A stretch of DNA of 50,102 nucleotides from an uncultured Acidobacteriota bacterium (lineage in GTDB: Bacteria; Acidobacteriota; Vicinamibacteria; Vicinamibacterales; UBA2999): positions 1-50,102 of the forward strand of contig CADEFD010000010.1 of assembly GCA_902826515.1 (NCBI GenBank), in the 5' to 3' direction. The notes under the pieces are model-generated. The model was not told where the DNA came from and searched no databases. It saw only the letters and a program-made list of their open reading frames with translations. The position numbers were made by a program, and so were the translations under genes. The stretch's first letter is position 1. The number at the start of each line of letters is the position of its first letter. Below are positions 33,059 to 40,403 of the stretch, one piece after another.

Positions 33059-35437
33059 CTACAAACGGATGAGATAGGAGAGCTTGGCGAAGAAGCCGTC
33101 CTGCGTGCGGCGGTAGTTCCGCGGCCGTCGCGGGTCGTCGTCGTCGAGCCGCAGGCTGCTGCCGTAGCCGGCGAAGAAGACCGTGCCGGGCGTGGGCTGG
33201 TAAGAGAACAGCCAGTCGAGGCGGAGCCGCCGGGACGATGCCCGCAGGGCCGGAGCGTAGCCCGTGGCCGTGCGGATGAACACCGGCAGATTCGTGCGTG
33301 AGTCGTCGCGCAGGGTGTCCTGGAAGTTGCCGTCCTGCTCGGCGATGAGCCGCACGAAGATCGGCCGCGTCACCTGGTATTCGACGCGCAGCCGCGGAAT
33401 ACGCCGGATGCCGGCATACGAGCCATCCGACCGTCGCTGGTACGACTGCAGCTGATAGCGGGCTTCGAGGCGCAGTTGTTCGGTGGGCCGCCACGTGCCC
33501 GACGCGTTCAGGAACACGATGTCGGCCGACGACCACTCGAAGAAGTTCTCGTCCTTGCCCCACAGCAGGAAGAGCGAGCCGTTGAAGCCGCGCCGGGTGG
33601 GCGTGTCGGCCGAGACGACGTAGTCGAGATTCGGCAGCCGCGGCGTGCCCACGTAGGGCTCGAAGCGCGTCGTGCCGTCGGCCAGCGGGCGGGCCACCAC
33701 GTAGTCGCGATAGAGCGTCTCGTCGTAACCGAACGACTCGATGAGCACCGAGCCGCCCACGCGCCAGCCGCCGTTCAAGGTCAGGTTCTGGTTGAAGTGC
33801 AGTTTGCGATCCTGCGACGGGCGGCCGGCCATCAGGTCGTCGTAGACCCACTGGCCGTCGAGCACGACGTCACTCGAGAAGCGCTGGAACCAGCTGCCCG
33901 GCGCGCCGAGCGTCGTCCACTGGTTGGTGACGTTGAAGGCGGCGATGCCGCGGCGGTTGATGAACCCCGACTGCGCCTCGAACTTCGGATCGATGCCGCG
34001 CGCCTGCGCGCGCAGGCCGTAGCGGCGGCCGGCGCGGTTGAAGGTGGCCTGCCAGAGTGGCGAGGTGTCGCTCGTCGTGCCGGTGTCGGTGTGGCTGGCC
34101 GCTCCCTGCAGCAGCAGCGAGTAGACCTCCTTCCACACGAGGCGCGAGTCGACGCCGAGCACGCGGTTCGACCGCGCGCCGTCGATGCGGTCGGTGTAGA
34201 CCAGGCCGAGCTTCGACGACGTGCCCAGATCCTTCTGCGCGCGCAGGATGTTGAACACGGGATGATCGGTGCCCGTGAACGACGTCGCCGCATCGTCCAC
34301 CGCCGAGAGGTAGGCGATGCTCGTCGACGGCGTGAGCCGCCCGGTCAGCTTGGCGGCGGCAAGCGGCGCCACCACGCGGCGCGTGTAGATGAGGTTGTTC
34401 GGCGTCGCGTACTGCTCGATGCCGTCGAGGAAGAAGGGCCGCTTGTCGGGGAAGAACAGCGCCTGCCGCGGATCGAACTGGAATTGTCCGGCATCCGCCT
34501 CGACCTGCGAGAAGTCGGGGTTGACGGTGGCATTGAGCGTCATGGTCTGGGTGACGCCCCAGCGCACGTTCATGCCGAGATCCGGACGCGCGGCGTCGTA
34601 GCCCCAGCCGTCGGCCCCCGGCGTGCCGTCCACCCGCGCGGTCGCGATGGGGTTGAGATCCAGCACCAGGCCGCGCCTGAGATCGTGCAGGCCTTCGAGG
34701 AACCCGGCCTGCGAGAGGAACGAGGCGCCTTCACGCCGCGCCGGCGCCCAGCTGTCTTCCACACCCGCCCGCGGGCTCACGCGCGTGACGTGTACGCCCC
34801 AGCGCTGCTCGGCGGCCGACTGGTAACGCAGGCTCTTGAACGGGATGCGGAGTTCCACCACGTAGCCGGTGTCGTTGACCGTGCCGCGCGACTGGAAGAC
34901 GAAGTCCGGACTGCGGTCGACCTCTTCGCGGCCCACCGCCAACCCGCCGAAGCCGCCGCCGCCGCGCAGGCCCTCCACGAGCGAGCCGTCCATCTGCACG
35001 CCGAACGGGTTGACGGCGAAGACGAACGCCTGACGGCCGTCGGCGAACGTGCTGAGGAAGAACTGCACGTGGTCGTCGGCGTCGATGCGGTCGCGATCGG
35101 CCAGCGTGGCCTGCACGCCGCCGGCGCCGGCCGTGGCGCGCACGCCGAAGTGGATGGCCGTCGGCGAATACCACACGAGCACGTCGGTCGTGCGATCGGC
35201 GGCGCCGCCATCCACCGGCGCGTAGCGCGAGAAGCCGGTGAGGCGCGCGGCCTCGCTCCAGACGGGTTCGTCGAGCACGCCGTCGATGACCACCTCGACT
35301 TCCACACGCGGGGGCCGTACCTGGAGCTGCCGGTCGAGGCCGGAATGGGTGGCGCCCGCCTCGCCGGAGGCCCGCGCCGGAAGCGGACCCGCAAGCAGGC
35401 TCCACGCCACGAGCACCGCGACGATCAACACACGCAT
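33059..35437 (-). CDS. Exported CBM9-like/DUF5916 protein
   Basis: The 792-aa protein has a signal peptide (MRVLIVAVLVAWSLLAGPLPARA). Residues about 40-230 form a carbohydrate-binding family 9-like domain (VEVVIDGVLDEPVWSEAARL, IDADDHVQFFLSTFADGRQA). The rest is DUF5916: MNVRWGVTQTMTLNATVNPDFSQVEADAGQF, FFPDKRPFFLDGIEQY, and many aromatic amphipathic strands suggesting an outer-membrane barrel. This family is common in Acidobacteriota and Bacteroidota and often sits near exported peptidases; its function is not established. Confidence 0.9.
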   Translation of the reverse strand: MRVLIVAVLVAWSLLAGPLPARASGEAGATHSGLDRQLQVRPPRVEVEVVIDGVLDEPVWSEAARLTGFSRYAPVDGGAADRTTDVLVWYSPTAIHFGVRATAGAGGVQATLADRDRIDADDHVQFFLSTFADGRQAFVFAVNPFGVQMDGSLVEGLRGGGGFGGLAVGREEVDRSPDFVFQSRGTVNDTGYVVELRIPFKSLRYQSAAEQRWGVHVTRVSPRAGVEDSWAPARREGASFLSQAGFLEGLHDLRRGLVLDLNPIATARVDGTPGADGWGYDAARPDLGMNVRWGVTQTMTLNATVNPDFSQVEADAGQFQFDPRQALFFPDKRPFFLDGIEQYATPNNLIYTRRVVAPLAAAKLTGRLTPSTSIAYLSAVDDAATSFTGTDHPVFNILRAQKDLGTSSKLGLVYTDRIDGARSNRVLGVDSRLVWKEVYSLLLQGAASHTDTGTTSDTSPLWQATFNRAGRRYGLRAQARGIDPKFEAQSGFINRRGIAAFNVTNQWTTLGAPGSWFQRFSSDVVLDGQWVYDDLMAGRPSQDRKLHFNQNLTLNGGWRVGGSVLIESFGYDETLYRDYVVARPLADGTTRFEPYVGTPRLPNLDYVVSADTPTRRGFNGSLFLLWGKDENFFEWSSADIVFLNASGTWRPTEQLRLEARYQLQSYQRRSDGSYAGIRRIPRLRVEYQVTRPIFVRLIAEQDGNFQDTLRDDSRTNLPVFIRTATGYAPALRASSRRLRLDWLFSYQPTPGTVFFAGYGSSLRLDDDDPRRPRNYRRTQDGFFAKLSYLIRL

Positions 35438-35525
35438 GAACCGACCACGGTATCAGAAGCGCCGGGCCGCGTAGCCGCCACGAGACGGATTGTGGTGATG
35501 GAGCGTGCGACGAACGGCGACGGGC

Positions 35526-36917
35526 TCAGGCGGCCCTGAGGGCCACGGTGCGGAACGATTCGGTGGCGCGCCGGGCATCGAGCGCCGTGCGCTCGAACAC
35601 CGGCAGGTGCTGGCGCAGCGACGCCACGCCCTCCGCCAGTTGTTCCAGTTCCCCGGTCGAGCGCTGAAGCTGGCCGACGATGCGGTCGAGCAGCTCGCGG
35701 AACATGCCGGCCTCGGGGATGCCCACGGCCTGGATGGCGCCGATGAGGTGCACGCTCGACAGCCGGCGCAGGTCGGTCTCGAGTTCGTGCTGCAGGCGGA
35801 TGAGGCGCGGAATCGGCGCCTGCGCCCGCGGCAGCGCCGCGATGAGGTGCGCGGTGCTCGCCATGAGCGACTCGGTCAGCGTGCGCAGGTCGCCGCGCAG
35901 GCGGGCGTCGGCGGTGGCGTCTGGTTCGGCCAGCCGCTCGTGCGAGAGCTCGCGGATGAAACACGAGGTCATCTCGATCTGGAGCTTCGCGGCCGTCACG
36001 CTGAAGGCGGTCTCGCCGAGCGACCCCGAGAGCTCGCGGAGCTGCACCGCCATCGCGTTCACGTTGTCGGTGCATTCCTGCGACAGCCGGGCGAGGTCTT
36101 CGGTGACCACCGACAGCCCTTCCCCGCCGCGTTCGAGCCGGCACGAGCCGACGAGCGCGTTCAGCGAGATGAGGTGGATGTCGCCGGCCAGGCCCAGCAC
36201 GTAGGTGGCCGCGGTGCCGAGCTGCTTGATCGTGGCGAGCAGGCCGTCCACGCGCGAGAACAGATCGTCGAGGCCGTGTTCGACGGCGCCGCACGAGGCG
36301 AGCGTGGGCGCGAGGTCGGCGGTGACCCCTTCGGGCTCGTGGCCGCTCGCGGCGAACGCCCGCTGCGCGTCGCGGTGGCCCGAGAGTTCGGCGGCAAGCG
36401 CGATCCGCATGAATTCGTCGTAGCTGGCAAACCCCAGGCTGCCGATCGCCTCGACGAGGCGCGCCGTGGCCGCCGCCATGCCGGCCCGCCAGGCGCCGCC
36501 CCCGTCGCCGGCCGCGCGTTCGATGGTCAGGAGTTCGGTGTAGAGGTCGCGCACCACCGGGAAGAACGCGCTCGACGGCTTGAGGCGCACCGACAGGTAG
36601 CCGCCGTCGATCGGCACGACCAGCGCCATCACCCAGTAGTAGCAGCCGTCGGCCGCCATGTTCTTCACGAAGCCGGCAAACGGCTTGCCCTGATCCAGGT
36701 AGCTCCACAACAACTGGAAGACCGCCCGCGGCATGTCGGGGTGGCGGATGATGTTGTGCGGCGCGCCGAGCAGCGCCTCGAGCGGATGGGCGCTGACGCG
36801 CACGAATACCTGATTGCCGCTGCGGATGATGCCCTTGCGATCGGTGGTCGAGAAGAACAGTTCGTGCGGGCCGAAGGCCCGTTCCTGAGGGCGGGGGACA
36901 ACCGTGGGTCTGGCCAT
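35526..36917 (-). CDS. Aer-like soluble PAS receptor with divergent signalling domain
   Basis: The product is 463 aa from ATG 36917. Residues about 15-125 match the Aer-type PAS domain (ELFFSTTDRKGIIRSGNQVFVRVS, APHNIIRHPDMPRAVFQLLW, GFVKNMAADGCYYWVMALV), which in Aer binds FAD. No transmembrane helix is seen. The C-terminal helical part contains LAGDIHLISLNALVGSCRLERGGEGLSVVTEDLARL, recognisably the chemoreceptor tip but altered. The NLLALNAAIEAARAG core is changed to HLISLNALVGSCRLERG. It may signal redox state to a chemosensory array or a related kinase; no che genes are nearby. Confidence 0.8.
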   Translation of the reverse strand: MARPTVVPRPQERAFGPHELFFSTTDRKGIIRSGNQVFVRVSAHPLEALLGAPHNIIRHPDMPRAVFQLLWSYLDQGKPFAGFVKNMAADGCYYWVMALVVPIDGGYLSVRLKPSSAFFPVVRDLYTELLTIERAAGDGGGAWRAGMAAATARLVEAIGSLGFASYDEFMRIALAAELSGHRDAQRAFAASGHEPEGVTADLAPTLASCGAVEHGLDDLFSRVDGLLATIKQLGTAATYVLGLAGDIHLISLNALVGSCRLERGGEGLSVVTEDLARLSQECTDNVNAMAVQLRELSGSLGETAFSVTAAKLQIEMTSCFIRELSHERLAEPDATADARLRGDLRTLTESLMASTAHLIAALPRAQAPIPRLIRLQHELETDLRRLSSVHLIGAIQAVGIPEAGMFRELLDRIVGQLQRSTGELEQLAEGVASLRQHLPVFERTALDARRATESFRTVALRAA

Positions 36918-36988
36918 GGACGCTCGTCGTGTTGAATCGGCACGAGCGGTCCGGAGCTTGAGCCGGTGGACGTCGCCCGGCAGCCGCC

Positions 36989-37624
36989 TCAGCCGGACGA
37001 GGCGCGGCGCAGCACACGCGCCGCGAGCGCCAGCAGCGCCAGGCCGGTGGCGGCCCCGAGCAGGCGGCGCGGTCCGGCCCGGCGGAACACCTGCCGCATG
37101 CGATGCAGCGCCAGCGCCCACGCGGCATGGCAGGTGAATGCCAGCGCCACGTGGCTCACCGCCAGCACCACATACGCCCAGCGCGGCCAGGCAGGACGCA
37201 GGAACGTCGGCACGACGGACAGGTAGAACGTCAGGATGACCGGGCCGAGGAGGTTCACCATGAGCCCCTCGCGGAAGCTGCGGTGATGCGCGTCGCGGGC
37301 TTCGGTGAAGGCGAGCGCCAGCGGCGCCTGCCCCTGATACGCGAGCCACAGGCTGCGCAGGCCGAGCCAGGCCAGGTAGCCGCCGCCAGCCACGCGCACG
37401 ACCTCGAGCGCGCCCGGCCACGCGCGCAGCAGCGCCGCACCGCCGAGCCCCGCCACGGTGGCATGCGTGGCATTGGCGCAGGCGGCGCCGAGCGCGGCGA
37501 AGAGCCCGGCGCGGCGGCCGCCGTCGAGCGTGTTGCGCACGACGACGGCGGTGGTCGCCCCGGGTGTCGCGACGAAGACGAACGTGAAGCTCAGAAACGC
37601 CGCGTACAGGGGATCGCCGAACAT
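36989..37624 (-). CDS. LysE/RhtB family amino-acid exporter
   Basis: The 211-aa protein has about six transmembrane helices. It starts FGDPLYAAFLSFTFVFVATPGATTAVVVRNTLDGGRRAGLFAALG, matching the LysE family signature (TPGxxxxxVxxxxLxxGRRAG). MVNLLGPVILTFYLSVVPTF is the second conserved block. It probably exports an amino acid or derivative; the substrate is unknown. The start overlaps the heme A synthase stop as TGATG, so the two are translationally coupled. Confidence 0.88.
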   Translation of the reverse strand: MFGDPLYAAFLSFTFVFVATPGATTAVVVRNTLDGGRRAGLFAALGAACANATHATVAGLGGAALLRAWPGALEVVRVAGGGYLAWLGLRSLWLAYQGQAPLALAFTEARDAHHRSFREGLMVNLLGPVILTFYLSVVPTFLRPAWPRWAYVVLAVSHVALAFTCHAAWALALHRMRQVFRRAGPRRLLGAATGLALLALAARVLRRASSG

Positions 37625-38580
37625 CAGGCAGCGTGCGGCGCGCGGACGGCGTCGGCCGAGGGGGCCGGCCACTTCCACGCCACGAGCGCGAGCGCGGTGA
37701 GCGCGCCGAGCAGCAGGCTCGACACGGTCAGGTGCGTCACCTGCGCGGGCGGCGGCAGCGCGAAGCCCGCCAGCACCATGCCGGCGGCGATCTGCACGAC
37801 CACGGCGGCCAGCGCGGCGCTGGCCGTGTGGCGCAGCGGCGCATGCGGCCCGTGCCGCAGCCAGGCCCACATCCACAGGCCGACGACGGCGAGCGTCACC
37901 ACGGCCCCGAGCTCGCGATGCCAGGTGTCGATGGCGCCCACCGCCGCCAGCACCTCGGCGCGCGGCACACCCGGCAGCGCGTCGTCGATGGCGCCGCGCA
38001 CCTGCGTGCCGACGCCCACCTGCACGAGCAGCAGCGCCGTGACGGCCCACGCCGCCCAGCCGAAGCGGCGGAGCGAAGCGGACGGCGGCGCGGTGGCCGG
38101 ACGCGCGCCGACGAGCGATTCCACCGTGGCCCAGAGGAGGAGCTGCACGATGACGAGCGCCACGACCATGTGCGCGGTGACGATCCACGGCGCCAGTTCG
38201 TGCGCCACCACCCGTCCGCCGAGCCAGCCTTCGTAGCCGGTCAGGAGCAGCGCGGCCACCGTGGGCCAGAGCACGCGCGGCTCACGGCGGTGACGGCGCC
38301 AGGCAGAGACCGTGGTGGCGAAGATGGCGAAGCCCACGCTGACGCCGAGCAGCCGGTTGAGGTACTCGGTCCACATCAGCGTCGGGTTGAACTGCGACGC
38401 GTCGAACTCGGGCGGCAGCGCCGCCGCGGACATCGGCGGAATCCACGAACCGAAGCACCGCGGCCAGTCGGGGCAGCCGAGCCCCGCTCCCGAGGCCCGC
38501 ACGAGACCACCGACGGCGATGAGCAGATACGTCAGCGCCGTCGTCGTGATGGCGAGGCGCTGGAAGGGCGTGAGACGCAT
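37624..38580 (-). CDS. ctaA: Heme A synthase (COX15/CtaA)
   Basis: The product is 318 aa from ATG 38580 with eight transmembrane helices; it oxidises heme O to heme A for cytochrome oxidase. GGLVRASGAGLGCPDWPRC includes the paired Cys of the first loop. Heme-ligand His are visible in AHELAPWIVTAHMV, IDTWHRELG and THLTVS. The first ligand position reads EYLNRLLG, with Asn where many enzymes have His, a variant I recall from actinobacterial CtaA. No oxidase subunits are nearby; tcyP lies upstream and lysE downstream. Confidence 0.9.
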   Translation of the reverse strand: MRLTPFQRLAITTTALTYLLIAVGGLVRASGAGLGCPDWPRCFGSWIPPMSAAALPPEFDASQFNPTLMWTEYLNRLLGVSVGFAIFATTVSAWRRHRREPRVLWPTVAALLLTGYEGWLGGRVVAHELAPWIVTAHMVVALVIVQLLLWATVESLVGARPATAPPSASLRRFGWAAWAVTALLLVQVGVGTQVRGAIDDALPGVPRAEVLAAVGAIDTWHRELGAVVTLAVVGLWMWAWLRHGPHAPLRHTASAALAAVVVQIAAGMVLAGFALPPPAQVTHLTVSSLLLGALTALALVAWKWPAPSADAVRAPHAA

Positions 38581-38630
38581 GGCGCGACAACTCCACCGGC
38601 GATCGTACACCGCGCGGAAGTCTGGCCCCG

Positions 38631-38663
38631 CCCCGAATGGGGTCTGACCCCGCGCAACCGGGG
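38631..38663. repeat. Chained GGGG/CCCC palindromes
   Basis: Three overlapping inverted repeats share arms: CCCCGAATGGGG (38631-38642), GGGGTCTGACCCC (38639-38651) and CCCCGCGCAACCGGGG (38648-38663). They directly follow the tcyP stop on its coding strand. GGGGTCTG recurs in the two large palindromic elements at 8177 and 47747, suggesting a related repeat family; the hairpins may also end tcyP transcription. Confidence 0.65.
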
Positions 38664-38664
38664 T

Positions 38665-40101
38665 TTACGCGCGGGCGCCGGCGGGTTCGCCGGCGGGCGC
38701 CTGGTCCGTGTCGGCGTCGGCTTCGGTCGGCGGCGCGTCGTGCGCCTCAAAGACGGCAAAGTCGAGCTGGCCGAGCATCTTGCCGGTGATCGTGCCGGCC
38801 GTCATCGACCCGCTGACGTTCACCGCCGTGCGGCCCATGTCGATGAGCGGCTCGACCGAGATGAGCAGCCCGGCAAGGGCGACCGGCAGGTTGAGCGCCG
38901 AGAGCACGACGAGCGCCGCGAAGGTGGCGCCGCCGCCGACGCCGGCGATGCCCACCGAGCCGAGCGTGGCGACGCCGACCACCGACGCCATGAACGGAAG
39001 CGACGTCGGATCGACGCCGGCGCCCGGCGCGATCATCACCGCGAGCATCGCCGGGTAGAGGCCGGCGCAGGCGTTCTGCCCGATGGTGGCGCCGAAGCTC
39101 GCCGCGAAGTTGGCGATGGCCGGCGACACGCCGAGGCGGCTCACCTGCGTCTCGACGCTCAGGGGAATCGCCGCCGCGCTCGACCGCGACGTGAAGGCGA
39201 AGGTCAGCACCGGCAGCACCTTCTGGTAGAAGCGCACCGGGTTCAGGCCCGTGCCCGTGAGGATGGCGGCGTGCAGCAGCAGGATGATGCCGAGCCCGAG
39301 ATACGAGGCCACGACGAAGCCGCCGAGGTTGTAGATGTCGTTCACGTTCGACGTCGCCACGACGCGCGTCATCAGCGCCAGCACGCCGTACGGCGTCAGC
39401 CGCAGCACCATGCGCACGAGGCGCAGGACGAGCTGCTGCAGGGTGTCGATGCCCTGCTGCACGCGTTCGCCCACCTCGGGCTTGTCGCGCTTGAGCGCGA
39501 GCGCCGCGAAGCCGAGCATCGCCGCGAACACCACGACGCCCATGATCGACGTGGAGCGCGCCCCGGTCAGGTCCGCGAAGATGTTCGTGGGCACCATCGC
39601 CGTGAGCAGCGACGGCAGGTCGAGCTTGGCGGCATCGGCCACGCGGGTTTCCATGTAGGTGCCGCGTTCGAGTTCGCGGGCGCCCTGCACGAGCCCTTCG
39701 GCGCGCAGCCCGAAGAGGGTGGTGACGCCGATGCCGATGGCGGCGGACAGGGCCGTGGTGATGAGCAGCGTGCCGAGCACGCCGGCGCTGATCTTGCCGA
39801 GCGCCTTGGCGTCGTGCAGCTTCGTGACCGCCGAGAGGATCGAGACCAGCACGAGTGGCGTGACCACCATCTGCAGCAGCCGCACGTAGATCCCGCCGAC
39901 GACACCCACCCACGTCATCGTGCCGGTGATGGCGGCGCTGCCGAGCCCGTAGGCCGTCTGCGCCAGCGCGCCGAGCACCACGCCGAGCAGCACGGCCAGC
40001 AGCACGTTGCTCGAAATCGACGCCCCGCCCTTGCGCCGCTGGTAGAGATAGCCCAGCGTCAGCGCGAAGACGGCCATGTTGGCGAGAACGGGTAGGTTCA
40101 T
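38665..40101 (-). CDS. tcyP: L-cystine:cation symporter (TcyP-like, DAACS family)
   Basis: The 478-aa membrane protein is of the dicarboxylate/amino acid:cation symporter family. MNLPVLANMAVFALTLGYLYQRRK and the hairpin-loop sequence FTSRSSAAAIPLSVETQVSRLGV match the cystine-uptake branch (TcyP/YdjN) better than GltP, and NAACAG-like QNACAGLYPAML and the STITGK-like end (GTITGKMLGQ) are present. A Ser-rich HP1 and NxxGS core are seen. AGGAG precedes the start by 5 nt. Upstream lies a leader ORF with six Cys codons and an attenuator-like hairpin set, which independently supports a cysteine-related substrate. Confidence 0.85.
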   Translation of the reverse strand: MNLPVLANMAVFALTLGYLYQRRKGGASISSNVLLAVLLGVVLGALAQTAYGLGSAAITGTMTWVGVVGGIYVRLLQMVVTPLVLVSILSAVTKLHDAKALGKISAGVLGTLLITTALSAAIGIGVTTLFGLRAEGLVQGARELERGTYMETRVADAAKLDLPSLLTAMVPTNIFADLTGARSTSIMGVVVFAAMLGFAALALKRDKPEVGERVQQGIDTLQQLVLRLVRMVLRLTPYGVLALMTRVVATSNVNDIYNLGGFVVASYLGLGIILLLHAAILTGTGLNPVRFYQKVLPVLTFAFTSRSSAAAIPLSVETQVSRLGVSPAIANFAASFGATIGQNACAGLYPAMLAVMIAPGAGVDPTSLPFMASVVGVATLGSVGIAGVGGGATFAALVVLSALNLPVALAGLLISVEPLIDMGRTAVNVSGSMTAGTITGKMLGQLDFAVFEAHDAPPTEADADTDQAPAGEPAGARA

Positions 40102-40161
40102 ACGAACTCCTGAAGCGGTGCCGTCTGTTGGACGCGGGGGCCGCGCCGCTGTTTCATCCCC

Positions 40162-40197
40162 GAAAACACAACGGCCCTCCCGCGGGCGAGAGGGCCG
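40162..40197 (-). terminator. Intrinsic terminator/attenuator in the tcyP leader
   Basis: On the minus strand CGGCCCTC (40197-40190) pairs with GAGGGCCG (40179-40172) over 10 nt, followed by a T-rich run (TTGTGTTTTC). It lies about 60 nt before the tcyP start, in the leader. The 5' arm segment GGCCCTCT (40196-40189) is also the perfect complement of AGAGGGCC (40260-40253) inside the upstream leader ORF, so the two hairpins exclude each other. Confidence 0.85.
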
Positions 40198-40233
40198 GAC
40201 TGGCTGTGGTGCGCGGTCGCGGTCGAGCGGGAC

Positions 40234-40287
40234 TCACGGCGCACAGATGGCGGGCCCTCTGTCGCAGGTGCGGCAACAACAACACAC
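40234..40287 (-). CDS. Cysteine-rich leader peptide (17 aa) for tcyP
   Basis: A GTG-initiated ORF on the minus strand (40287 to the TGA at 40236-40234) encodes MCCCCRTCDRGPAICAP: Cys at positions 2-5, 8 and 15, six of seventeen residues, four consecutive. Codons used for the run are TGT TGT TGT TGC. It is too short for ordinary gene finding. No clear Shine-Dalgarno is present; a TTG 27 nt upstream is an alternative start. The codons immediately after the Cys cluster (AGA GGG CCC) form the antiterminator arm. The peptide itself is probably only a sensor for cysteinyl-tRNA through ribosome stalling. Confidence 0.75.
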   Translation of the reverse strand: MCCCCRTCDRGPAICAP

Positions 40288-40322
40288 GCGGGCGCGAAAG
40301 AACGTCGGGGCCAAGTGCGCGC

Positions 40323-40352
40323 AGTCTAATGCCGGGCGCTCACGGGCGTCAA
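40323..40352 (-). promoter_or_regulatory. Promoter of the tcyP leader transcript
   Basis: On the minus strand -35 TTGACG (40352-40347) and -10 TAGACT (40328-40323) are 18 bp apart. Transcription would begin near 40316, about 28 nt before the leader GTG at 40287 and about 215 nt before tcyP. Confidence 0.6.
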
Positions 40353-40403
40353 CGGGGCGTCCGACCCGGATCGGGCCGCAATCCTGCTGGTAGAGTGTGC
40401 GCG

